NCBI GenBank assembly: GCA_003508605.1
Contig: DNUB01000300.1
Coordinates: forward strand, 1 to 12,683
Origin: Oscillospiraceae bacterium
GTDB taxonomy: Bacteria; Bacillota; Clostridia; Oscillospirales; Ruminococcaceae
Reading direction: 5' to 3'
DNA: 12,683 bases
Positions 6,708 to 12,683 of the stretch are shown piece after piece; within the stretch, counting starts at the first letter, position 1; the number at the start of each line of letters is the position of its first letter. Under the pieces are notes generated by a model. It searched no databases. It saw only the letters and a list, made by a program, of their open reading frames with translations, and was not told the DNA's origin. The position numbers and the translations under genes were made by a program.

Positions 6708-7781
6708 TTAGTTATCCCTATGAACACGCCGGTTGTTTTTCGCCTGTTCTATTAACTCGGCGCAGCCGTCATATTTTGCATACAGCTCGTTAAGCGTCAT
6801 TTCGGCCTTTTCAATTCCCTCGGGCTTTGAATTATAAGTTCCTGCCATGCCGTCCAAGGTTGTCCAGCCTATCATGGTTTCCTGCAAAATACCGCCGTTT
6901 TCGTCATTTTCGTATACGTTGACAACAACTCTTCCTAAGGGAAGCTCGGATTTTTCGGCAATAGCCGCCGCCACCTCGCAGGAGTACTCTGCGGCGGCAG
7001 GAATGAGAAATTCCTCATAGGTTCTTACCATTACCGCAATGCTGCCCCCTGCTGCGGAAACCAGAACAGAGTCCTCGCTTTCGTACAGCAGTCCCTCCGA
7101 TTTTTTATTTATTCTTACCTTTATGAAATCGGCGGCTTCCTCGGCGGTAAAGGGTTTTACGGCGTCTCCGAAATACCCGTAAAGTCCGTCGACGGTGCAG
7201 TCCTCAACGCTTTTGGATTTAACGCCGTCCACAAGCTTTCCTGTCAAACCGTCGTTGCTTCTCCAAGCGATCATGGTTTCATCAATTATTCTGCCGTCAT
7301 CGTTCTTCTCATAGACGCTTACGCTTAATATTCCCGATGTAAAGCCTGTTGCCGCCAGTGCTTCCCTGAATATTCCGCTTGCTTCAAAGGCTGCGTTCGG
7401 AATGTCCCCTGCTTCCCTTACTCTTATAAGAAGGGAAGGCTCTCTTTCAAGATTTACAGATACCGTTATGGCGTTTTCGTCATAAATCCTGTTTAATGCG
7501 GCTTTGGAAAACTTTCCTGTAACATAGGTGCTGAACTCGGTCAATTTATCTCTTAATTCGTCGTCGGTCAGGGCAGTAGTGGCTTTCTCCGTACCTGTGG
7601 CTGCGGCGTCGCTCTCCGCTGCCGTTGTAACCGTTTGTGCTGCCGCGGGAGTTGATACTTGGGAGACGGTTGAAACGTCGGAAAGGGACGTATTATCATT
7701 CTTTTCCGAACTGTTGTCACAGCCTGTTAATGCCGCAATTAACACAGCCGCCAAAATGACTGTTATAAATTTTTTCTTCAT
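6708..7781 (-). CDS. Lipoprotein with an internally duplicated ~100-residue domain
   Basis: I do not recognise the family. Residues 1-20 are a signal peptide with lipobox LTGC, lipid-anchored at Cys21. A Ser/Thr/Ala-rich linker fills 22-75. Two copies of one domain follow, at about 104-204 and 238-338, offset by roughly 134 residues. Both contain VxVYExNDxxGxIxxETMIxWxxxDGxxG: VYEKNDDGRIIDETMIAWRS in the first and VYENDENGGILQETMIGWTT in the second. Both then end in LYGYFGD or LYAKYDG. Each copy looks alpha/beta, with a conserved Glu-Thr-Met-Ile-x-Trp core. The start has GAGGAAA ahead of it. The gene lies 245 bases after gdpP, across a repeat-rich spacer, and 43 bases before rplI. An extracellular location is well supported. 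A binding or sensing role is only a guess from the architecture. Confidence 0.75.
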   Translation of the reverse strand: MKKKFITVILAAVLIAALTGCDNSSEKNDNTSLSDVSTVSQVSTPAAAQTVTTAAESDAAATGTEKATTALTDDELRDKLTEFSTYVTGKFSKAALNRIYDENAITVSVNLEREPSLLIRVREAGDIPNAAFEASGIFREALAATGFTSGILSVSVYEKNDDGRIIDETMIAWRSNDGLTGKLVDGVKSKSVEDCTVDGLYGYFGDAVKPFTAEEAADFIKVRINKKSEGLLYESEDSVLVSAAGGSIAVMVRTYEEFLIPAAAEYSCEVAAAIAEKSELPLGRVVVNVYENDENGGILQETMIGWTTLDGMAGTYNSKPEGIEKAEMTLNELYAKYDGCAELIEQAKNNRRVHRDN

Positions 7782-8026
7782 AGCAGTTTCCTCTTTATTC
7801 TTTCATTCTTTTTCATCAATAAACCCGGGCTCGCCGCCTTTTGCCTAAGCAAAAGACATAGCCTTATGGGGCGGATTTCCCGCCAATCCTTCGGTTTTTT
7901 GAATACTCTCCGAGTCTCCGCCCAAACCCCATGACGGGCTGTGCCCTCGGATTTTCTCATCAGCTCGTGGGCAGCCCCGACCGAATGTTACTTTGCGTAC
8001 AAAAGACATTGCCCTTTAATCCGCCG
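7782..8026. repeat. Repeat-rich intergenic spacer between gdpP and the lipoprotein gene
   Basis: This 245-base spacer is dense in symmetry. CAAAAGACATAGCC (7850-7863) recurs as CAAAAGACATTGCC (8000-8013), 13 of 14 identical, and both copies follow a TTTGCxTA string. GCCTTTTGC-CTAA-GCAAAAGaC (7837-7857) is a hairpin. GGCGG-ATTTC-CCGCC (7870-7884) is another. ATGGGG (7866-7871) can pair with CCCCAT (7927-7932). The part at 7941-7978 resembles the central hairpin of the repeat at 4834-4896. A 60-codon minus-strand frame (7778-7960) overlaps the next start by ATGA but has no ribosome binding site or protein-like character. No promoter is evident. A dispersed-repeat insertion is the best reading. 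Confidence 0.45.
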
Positions 8027-10003
8027 TCAGCCTAAATTTTCGTAATATTTATCGATAGCTTCTCTCACCCTGCCCCCCGTTTCCTCAACGGTAGCGTTTT
8101 TAAGCTGTGCGCCCGCCATAGTTTGATGACCGCCGCCGCCTAAATATTCCATTACTATCTGAACGTTCATTGCGCCTAAGGAGCGTCCGCTGATATAGAT
8201 CTCGTCGTTGCCGCTTCTGTAATATACAAAGGAAGCGTCTACATTTTCTATGCCCAGAAGCTCGTCCGCCGCCTGAGGAGCAATAAGCCGCATATCGGGA
8301 CTGAAAACCGTAGTTGACGCTATGGCGCAGCGTTTGTAAATCTCCGCCCTGGATACGAGAGCCGCCCGCTGGCGGTAGCTTTCTATGGAATTTGCGAAAA
8401 GCCCCTTGACATTTACCGTATCCGCTCCCAGCTTACGCAGAAAAGCAGCAGCCTCAAAGGTTCTGACGCCCGTTTTTATGGTAAAATTCTTTGTGTCAAG
8501 CATAATGCCCGCCAGAAGAGCCTCCGCCTGTAATGCGGTAATTCTTCCCGCATTTCCGAAATAGCCTAAAATCTCCGTTACCATTTCCGAAGCCGAGGAG
8601 GCGTAAGGCTCATGATAAAAAATAATCGAGTTGTCTATAAAATTGACGGTTTTTCTGTGGTGATCGATAATAACCGCCTGCTTTGCCTTTTGGTGCAGCT
8701 CTGCGCTTTCCAGCATAAGGGGATTGTGGGTATCGGTGATTATTAAAAGAGAATTGTCGGTAATTGAATCCACGGCGTCGGCAGGTGCCATAAACAGGCT
8801 GTTTTTGCCGTCCTCCGACGTTTTTATCCTGTCGATAAGCTGAGTGCTGAGAGAGGCAAGGCTGTCAACCACCACATGGGCGGTATACCCTAAATTCCGC
8901 ACGGCGCAGGCAAGTCCCACCGACGAGCCCACACTGTCAAGGTCGCTGAACTTGTGACCCATTATGTAAACTCTGTCAGAGCTTTCCACAAGCTGTATAA
9001 GCTGATTGGCAATAATCCTTGCCTTGACCTTGCTGGAACGCTCGATTCCCTTGGATACGCCGCCGTAAAACTCAAAGCCGGAGCTGGTTTTTATTGCGGC
9101 CTGGTCGCCGCCCCTTCCCTGCGCCATTTCCAAAGCCTGCTTTGCATAATCCTCGCTTTCGGAAATGGTCTTTGCGGTTCTTCCTATGCCTATGGAAAGG
9201 GTCACGCTCATACGGTCGTTTACCTGTATTTCCCTTGCCCTGTCAAGAAGCTTTACCTTGCTTTCCACAAGCTTGGCGATATGACGTTCCTCCACCACCG
9301 CCCAGAATTTATCCTTGGACTGCTTGCGGAGTATTCCCGTGGTTTCGGCAATAAAATCCTCCAGCAGACGGTCGATCTGTACGGTAACGTGAGCGGTCTC
9401 GCTTTCAAGGCTGCTGCTGAACAGCTCCTCGAAGCTGTCTATCTTGATAAGCATAACTACAGGGTGAGAGAGCTTTTTCTCCATCTGCATATTGACATAA
9501 TCGGTTATATCAGAAAAATATATCAGAAATATATTTTTTTCCTCCCTGTCGGCGGAGGCGTTTCCGTAAACACGGTAATACCTGTCATTGTGCCTTATGT
9601 CCACGCCCTCCTCGGTCATAAGCTTATCCAAGGGCAGGCGGGATATTAAGTCCAGCGACCCGCCGTAAACCGCTTCCTCGGTAAAAAAATCGGAAAAATT
9701 CTTGTTGAACCATACGATTTTTCTTTCGGAGTCGGTAATCGCCACTCCCATGGGAAGGCTGTAAAGAGAGGTCTTGTTTTGGGATTTGATTTCATCGGTT
9801 ATAAGAGCGGAATACTGAAAATTGCGCCTTGTGACCTGTATAAGCTTTCCTATTGCAAAGCCCGAAATAAGCACGACGAAGGGCGCAGTTATCCAGAACA
9901 TATCGGGAGAATACATAAAGGTAAACACCGACATGAACAAAAGCAGGACTATAAGCGCAATGACGGAAACCGCAAGTCCGCCGTCGCGAAAATAATTTTT
10001 CAT
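8027..10003 (-). CDS. gdpP: Cyclic-di-AMP phosphodiesterase GdpP
   Basis: A membrane enzyme that hydrolyses c-di-AMP to pApA. It is 658 residues long, normal for the family. Two membrane helices lie at about 10-30 and 36-57, followed by a PAS-like domain (about 75-170; SLPMGVAITDSERKIVWFN) and a degenerate GGDEF domain (about 180-310) without an intact GGDEF motif. From about 340 comes the DHH domain with GHKFSDLDSVGSS (349-361; His350, Asp354, Asp356), DTHNP (Asp424), the DHH triad at 447-449 and Asp503 in MLDTKNF. The DHHA1 domain carries GGGGHQTMAGA (622-632). Ser353 stands where the family often has Pro, which is not expected to matter. All metal ligands are present, so activity is likely. 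AAAGG lies about 14 bases upstream of the ATG, with GGCGG nearer. The gene follows rnj after 199 bases that contain repeat copy B. Confidence 0.96.
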   Translation of the reverse strand: MKNYFRDGGLAVSVIALIVLLLFMSVFTFMYSPDMFWITAPFVVLISGFAIGKLIQVTRRNFQYSALITDEIKSQNKTSLYSLPMGVAITDSERKIVWFNKNFSDFFTEEAVYGGSLDLISRLPLDKLMTEEGVDIRHNDRYYRVYGNASADREEKNIFLIYFSDITDYVNMQMEKKLSHPVVMLIKIDSFEELFSSSLESETAHVTVQIDRLLEDFIAETTGILRKQSKDKFWAVVEERHIAKLVESKVKLLDRAREIQVNDRMSVTLSIGIGRTAKTISESEDYAKQALEMAQGRGGDQAAIKTSSGFEFYGGVSKGIERSSKVKARIIANQLIQLVESSDRVYIMGHKFSDLDSVGSSVGLACAVRNLGYTAHVVVDSLASLSTQLIDRIKTSEDGKNSLFMAPADAVDSITDNSLLIITDTHNPLMLESAELHQKAKQAVIIDHHRKTVNFIDNSIIFYHEPYASSASEMVTEILGYFGNAGRITALQAEALLAGIMLDTKNFTIKTGVRTFEAAAFLRKLGADTVNVKGLFANSIESYRQRAALVSRAEIYKRCAIASTTVFSPDMRLIAPQAADELLGIENVDASFVYYRSGNDEIYISGRSLGAMNVQIVMEYLGGGGHQTMAGAQLKNATVEETGGRVREAIDKYYENLG

Positions 10004-10130
10004 ATTTTATTCCGCCTTTCCTTTTTGAGGAATGAGCCGTGAGCCAAATAACGTTTCAGCCCACGAAACCTGTTTTTCGGAACATACTCTGATACAAATG
10101 CAGATCCCTGAAATTTACGCTTTGCCGATT

Positions 10131-10207
10131 TCTCAATGAGAGGCAGTGCCCCGAATTTATGAAGAATCCGGGGGCGTAAGCGGCGTGGGCATCGGATTTT
10201 GACTATA
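10131..10207 (-). repeat. Structured dispersed repeat, copy B (inverted relative to copy A)
   Basis: Read on the minus strand, this copy runs from TATAGTCAAAATCCG through the hairpin CCCCGGATTC-TTCAT-AAATTCGGGG to TCTCATTGAGA. It matches copy A at 4834-4896 apart from a 14-base insertion between ATGCCC and the hairpin. The terminal mini-palindrome differs from copy A (CTTCACTGAAG against TCTCATTGAGA), but the changes keep both arms complementary. One edge overlaps the end of rnj: the matching TATAGTC includes the rnj TAG stop codon (10203-10205). The element lies in the rnj-gdpP gap and is transcribed in the minus direction with the operon. Confidence 0.7.
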
Positions 10208-12215
10208 TTTCCATAATAACAGGCAAAATCATAGGTCTGCGCTTTGTTTTCTGATAAATAAAGCCGCTTAGCGAATCCTTTAATGCGGGCTTTATGCCGC
10301 CCCATTCACGGTAATTTTTGGCGCACTGGGTTTCGAGTGTTTTGCAGGCAATCTCTCTTGCCTTTTCTATAATGGTTTCTGACTCCTTAACGTATACAAA
10401 GCCTCTTGAAACTATATCCGGACCCGATACGACGGCTCCGTCCGATTTCCGCACCGTGGCGGCAACGATAATAAGTCCGTCCTCCGCCAGCAGCTTCCTG
10501 TCCCTCAGCACCGCAGAGCCTACGTCGCCTACGCCCAAACCGTCCACAAGAATGCTTCCCGAGGTTACCGTGCCCGTTTTCTTCATGGTAACGCTGTTGG
10601 TTTCCAAAACCTGTCCTATATCGGTTATAAAAATGTTTTCTTCGGGAATGCCCATTTTTGCCGCTAACATTGCGTGTTTTTTAAGGTGCTTGTATTCGCC
10701 GTGAATGGGCACGAAAAACTTCGGCTTGGTAAGGGAGATCATCGTTTTAAGCTCCTCTTGACAGGCGTGTCCCGATACATGCACGTCATACATTTTCTCA
10801 TAAACCACGTCCGCCCCTAACTTCATAAGATCGTTTACCACATTGCCCACAAGCTTTTCATTGCCGGGAATGGGAGTTGCGGAAATAATAATAAGATCCT
10901 CTGGAGTGATGGTCACCTGACGGTGCTCGTTGCCCGCCATTCTCGTAAGAGCGGATAGCGGTTCGCCCTGGCTTCCCGTGGTGACTATCACAAGCTGTTC
11001 GGGAGGATAATTTCTGATCTGCTCTATGTCTATCAGAATCCCTTCGGGAATGCGGATATAATTAAGCTCGATGGCCTTCTGCATAACATTGAGCATACTT
11101 CTGCCGCTTACCGCCACCCTTCTGTCCTGCAGCACCGCATTGTCAACGATTTGCTGTATTCGGTGGATATTGCTGGAAAAGGTGGCTACTATGATTCTTC
11201 TTCCCTCCGCCTGATTGAAGATGTTCTTAAAGCTGTTTCCCACCGTTCTTTCGGACATGGTATAGCCGGGGCGTTCCGCATTGGTACTTTCGGATAAAAG
11301 TGCCAGAACTCCCCTTTTGCCAAGCTCGCCGAATCTTGCCAGATCGATTATTCCGCCCTCGATAGGGGTATAGTCTATCTTGAAATCTCCCGTATGAACA
11401 ACAATGCCCGCAGGAGTGTGAACGGCAATGGCGCAGGCGTCGGGTATGGAGTGATTCACACGGATAAACTCCGCCGCCATACAGCCCAGCTTAACGGTAT
11501 CCCCCGGAGCTACGGTAATAAGCTTGCTGGAGGCTAATATGCCGTGCTCTCTTAGCTTTCCCTCCACAAGACCCAATGTGAGCCTTGTGCCGTAAACGGG
11601 AACATTCACCTTTTTAAGAAGGTAGGGAATGCCGCCTATATGATCCTCGTGACCGTGGGTGAGAACGATTCCCCTTATTTTATGCTTGTTTTTTTCAAGG
11701 TAGGTGAAATCGGGAATCACCATGTCTATTCCCGGCATATCCTCGTCGGGAAAAGCAAGTCCGCAGTCGATAATAAAAATATCGTTGGCACATTCATATA
11801 CGTAAAGGTTCTTGCCAATTTCATTAAGTCCGCCCAAGGAATAGATTTTTAAGGGGGTGGTTTTAACCTGACGCATATTCGTTCCGTTTTGATTTAAGCC
11901 GTTTTGCCTTTGCTGAGCAGGCTGAACGGATTTGGAAGCCGCTTTTTTGATAGGTGCGGCTTTTTTCTGCGCATTTTTCTGAGCGGCGCCGACTGAGCTT
12001 ACTGCAAGGCTGCTTTTTTGATTGCCGCTCTTTTTACTATTTTTCTGTGCTGCGGGAAAAGCGGGCTGATTCCTTTGAGCCTGCTTTCCTCCTTCGGATT
12101 GGGAGGGCATTTTGCTTTTTTTACCGCTGAACTTGCGGTAGAATTTCTGTTTATCTTGTCCTCCCTCGTTTTTCGGTTTAAAATTGGACATAAGTCCGCT
12201 GCTGTTTTTTGTCAT
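10203..12215 (-). CDS. rnj: Ribonuclease J with a basic disordered N-terminal extension
   Basis: RNase J is a metallo-beta-lactamase/beta-CASP nuclease with 5'-to-3' exo- and endonuclease activity, central to mRNA decay and rRNA processing. At 670 residues it is about 115 longer than the roughly 555-residue Bacillus enzymes. The extra length is an N-terminal segment (1-115) rich in Lys, Gln, Ser, Asn and Ala, probably disordered and RNA-binding. The catalytic core starts at LKIYSLGGLNEIGKNLYVYE (122-141). Zinc motif HGHEDH lies at 187-192, His255 in VNHSIPD, Asp277 in HTGDFKID, the beta-CASP SGHA at 481-484 and the IHGEYKHL loop at 504-511. The C-terminal domain ends PMILPVIMEI. AAAGGA seven bases upstream supports the first ATG, so the extension is probably translated. 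The stop codon falls at the edge of repeat copy B. rnj heads the seven-gene minus-strand series. Confidence 0.97.
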   Translation of the reverse strand: MTKNSSGLMSNFKPKNEGGQDKQKFYRKFSGKKSKMPSQSEGGKQAQRNQPAFPAAQKNSKKSGNQKSSLAVSSVGAAQKNAQKKAAPIKKAASKSVQPAQQRQNGLNQNGTNMRQVKTTPLKIYSLGGLNEIGKNLYVYECANDIFIIDCGLAFPDEDMPGIDMVIPDFTYLEKNKHKIRGIVLTHGHEDHIGGIPYLLKKVNVPVYGTRLTLGLVEGKLREHGILASSKLITVAPGDTVKLGCMAAEFIRVNHSIPDACAIAVHTPAGIVVHTGDFKIDYTPIEGGIIDLARFGELGKRGVLALLSESTNAERPGYTMSERTVGNSFKNIFNQAEGRRIIVATFSSNIHRIQQIVDNAVLQDRRVAVSGRSMLNVMQKAIELNYIRIPEGILIDIEQIRNYPPEQLVIVTTGSQGEPLSALTRMAGNEHRQVTITPEDLIIISATPIPGNEKLVGNVVNDLMKLGADVVYEKMYDVHVSGHACQEELKTMISLTKPKFFVPIHGEYKHLKKHAMLAAKMGIPEENIFITDIGQVLETNSVTMKKTGTVTSGSILVDGLGVGDVGSAVLRDRKLLAEDGLIIVAATVRKSDGAVVSGPDIVSRGFVYVKESETIIEKAREIACKTLETQCAKNYREWGGIKPALKDSLSGFIYQKTKRRPMILPVIMEI

Positions 12216-12265
12216 TTAATATCCTTTCTTTTTTTAAATTAGGCCTAACACAGGAAAAACGAACG

Positions 12266-12286
12266 AAAAAACCTTGTCCACAAAGG
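12266..12286 (-). terminator. Terminator- or attenuator-like hairpin ahead of rnj
   Basis: On the minus strand, CCTTTG-TGGA-CAAGG (12286-12272, one bulged T) is followed at once by six T (12271-12266) and preceded by AAAA, which can extend the stem. It lies 51 bases upstream of the rnj start. The stem is short, five pairs plus a bulge, so efficiency would be modest. That would fit attenuation inside the leader or the 3' end of a small leader RNA. Confidence 0.35.
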
Positions 12287-12444
12287 CTTTTCCTTCTGCA
12301 CAATTTAACTTTAAGTAATATTATCGGCAATTTTACCGAATATAACTGAAATTTGTGCGATTTTGTTAATTTGAATGGAAAAAAACAGCTCCCATGTTAA
12401 AATATATCTGATGCTTTCGCAAAAAATACATAGCAAGTGCGGCA

Positions 12445-12472
12445 GGCGGCTGTATCATAGCACGCCCTTTTT
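12445..12472 (+). terminator. Plus-strand terminator-like hairpin inside the rnj leader
   Basis: Read on the plus strand, GGCGGCT (12445-12451) pairs with AGC-a-CGCC (12459-12466) around a GTATCAT loop and is followed by CTTTTT (12467-12472). The orientation is antisense to rnj and no plus-strand gene precedes it, so it may simply be the mirror of a leader hairpin. If used, it would end an antisense transcript that starts within 12216-12440. Confidence 0.3.
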
Positions 12473-12530
12473 GTTTATGTTAGCTCGGCAGGGGTTTGGC
12501 GTCGGCTGTCGAGCATAAATAATCTATTTT

Positions 12531-12559
12531 AGTATATACTATTTCTTGCTAAATGTCAA
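12531..12559 (-). promoter_or_regulatory. Near-consensus sigma-A promoter for the rnj-gdpP-...-tilS series
   Basis: On the minus strand a perfect -35 TTGACA (12559-12554) and -10 TATACT (12536-12531, one mismatch from TATAAT) are separated by exactly 17 bases. Start is expected near 12524. It is the only strong promoter seen on the minus strand in the window, so it probably drives rnj and, by readthrough, much of the downstream series. AGTATATACT across the -10 box is itself a palindrome. Confidence 0.85.
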
Positions 12560-12606
12560 GGTTAGGGTGGTAATGGGTCTGCTCCGAAAATCGTAATGGA
12601 TTTGTT

Positions 12607-12641
12607 AACAGCATTTTCGCCTTGCGGTGGGCTGTTTTTTT
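12607..12641 (+). terminator. Plus-strand hairpin with T-run near the right edge
   Basis: AACAGC (12607-12612) pairs with GCTGTT (12631-12636), with a weaker inner CGCC/GGTG, and a T-run spans 12635-12641. The polarity is plus strand, yet no plus-strand gene is seen between here and 2249. It lies upstream of the rnj promoter. Beyond it, bases 12642-12683 hold only a TTGACT (12656-12661) that could be the -35 of a rightward promoter cut off by the window edge. Confidence 0.35.
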
Positions 12642-12683
12642 AATCGCTTTGAGGGTTGACTTTTTGAACTGCGTTTGGCTTTT

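Larger units (their letters stand above)
12216..12524 (-). other. Long structured 5' leader of rnj
   Basis: About 310 bases separate the probable start point from the rnj ATG, with no credible coding frame. In transcript order they hold a hairpin in which TTTATG and CTCG (12510-12519 region) pair with CGAG and CATAAA (12474-12487), with an inner CAG/CTG; a second hairpin, GGCG(T)GCT-atgatac-AGCCGCC (12445-12466), whose left arm can also pair with ACGCC of the first; a U-rich stretch near 12421-12427; a U7 run (12380-12386) behind only a weak stem; and the terminator-like hairpin near 12266-12286. The ribosome binding site is AAAGGA at 12222-12227. I recognise no known riboswitch family. An autoregulatory leader, a processed small RNA, or both are possible. 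Confidence 0.45.

Noticed and set aside
7778..7960. 60-codon minus-strand frame ending in ATGA overlap with the lipoprotein start
   Set aside because: The ATGA overlap looks like coupling, but there is no ribosome binding site at the ATG, the translation is an Arg/Lys-rich mix without domain character, and the DNA is hairpin- and repeat-rich. It is better read as repeat sequence.
8954..9649. 231-codon plus-strand frame opposite gdpP
   Set aside because: It lies entirely within the catalytic and PAS/GGDEF coding region of gdpP on the other strand. The composition is non-protein-like and no start signal supports it.
10000..10305. 101-codon minus-strand frame overlapping the rnj end and the rnj-gdpP gap
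   Set aside because: It overlaps the conserved C-terminus of rnj in another frame, runs through repeat copy B, and has a strongly basic, non-domain translation.
12273..12281. DnaA-box-like TTGTCCACA upstream of rnj
   Set aside because: It is a single site with one mismatch to TTATCCACA, with no cluster of boxes and no AT-rich unwinding region arranged with it. It is also part of the terminator-like stem.

Overview
The window looks like chromosomal DNA from a Gram-positive anaerobe of the Clostridia, most likely Oscillospiraceae/Ruminococcaceae. The grounds are the gene order rnj-gdpP-rplI-dnaB-tilS, AGGA/GGAGG-type ribosome binding sites, BspA-type leucine-rich repeats, and a secreted carbohydrate-binding beta-helix lipoprotein of the Cthe_2159 type. 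This placement is inferred from protein families; no database was searched. No rRNA, tRNA, CRISPR array, transposase or phage gene is visible.

Layout. Bases 1-305 are a leader with a promoter-like site and perhaps a very small ORF. Bases 306-2249 (+) encode the beta-helix lipoprotein, which ends at a strong intrinsic terminator (2318-2353). Everything from 12215 down to 2456 runs on the minus strand as one seven-gene series: RNase J (rnj), the c-di-AMP phosphodiesterase GdpP, a lipoprotein with a duplicated domain, ribosomal protein L9 (rplI), a membrane-anchored leucine-rich-repeat protein with a cytoplasmic zinc finger, replicative helicase DnaB, and tRNA-Ile lysidine synthetase TilS. The series converges on the lipoprotein gene at 2250-2455. 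A near-consensus promoter at 12531-12559 (minus) precedes rnj by about 310 nt of structured leader.

Functionally the core genes serve RNA turnover, second-messenger turnover, translation, replication and tRNA decoding. Two envelope proteins with no obvious link to those jobs sit inside the series: the duplicated-domain lipoprotein between gdpP and rplI, and the LRR/zinc-finger protein between rplI and dnaB. These are the accessory part of the locus.

The most unusual non-coding signal is a roughly 60-75 bp structured repeat. It occurs at 4834-4896 and, inverted, at 10131-10207, with matching base changes in its side hairpin. A more distant relative may lie in the repeat-rich spacer at 7782-8026. 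Other points of interest are the long rnj leader, a TilS that lacks the usual C-terminal domain, and an inverted repeat that brackets the -10 box of the beta-helix lipoprotein gene.
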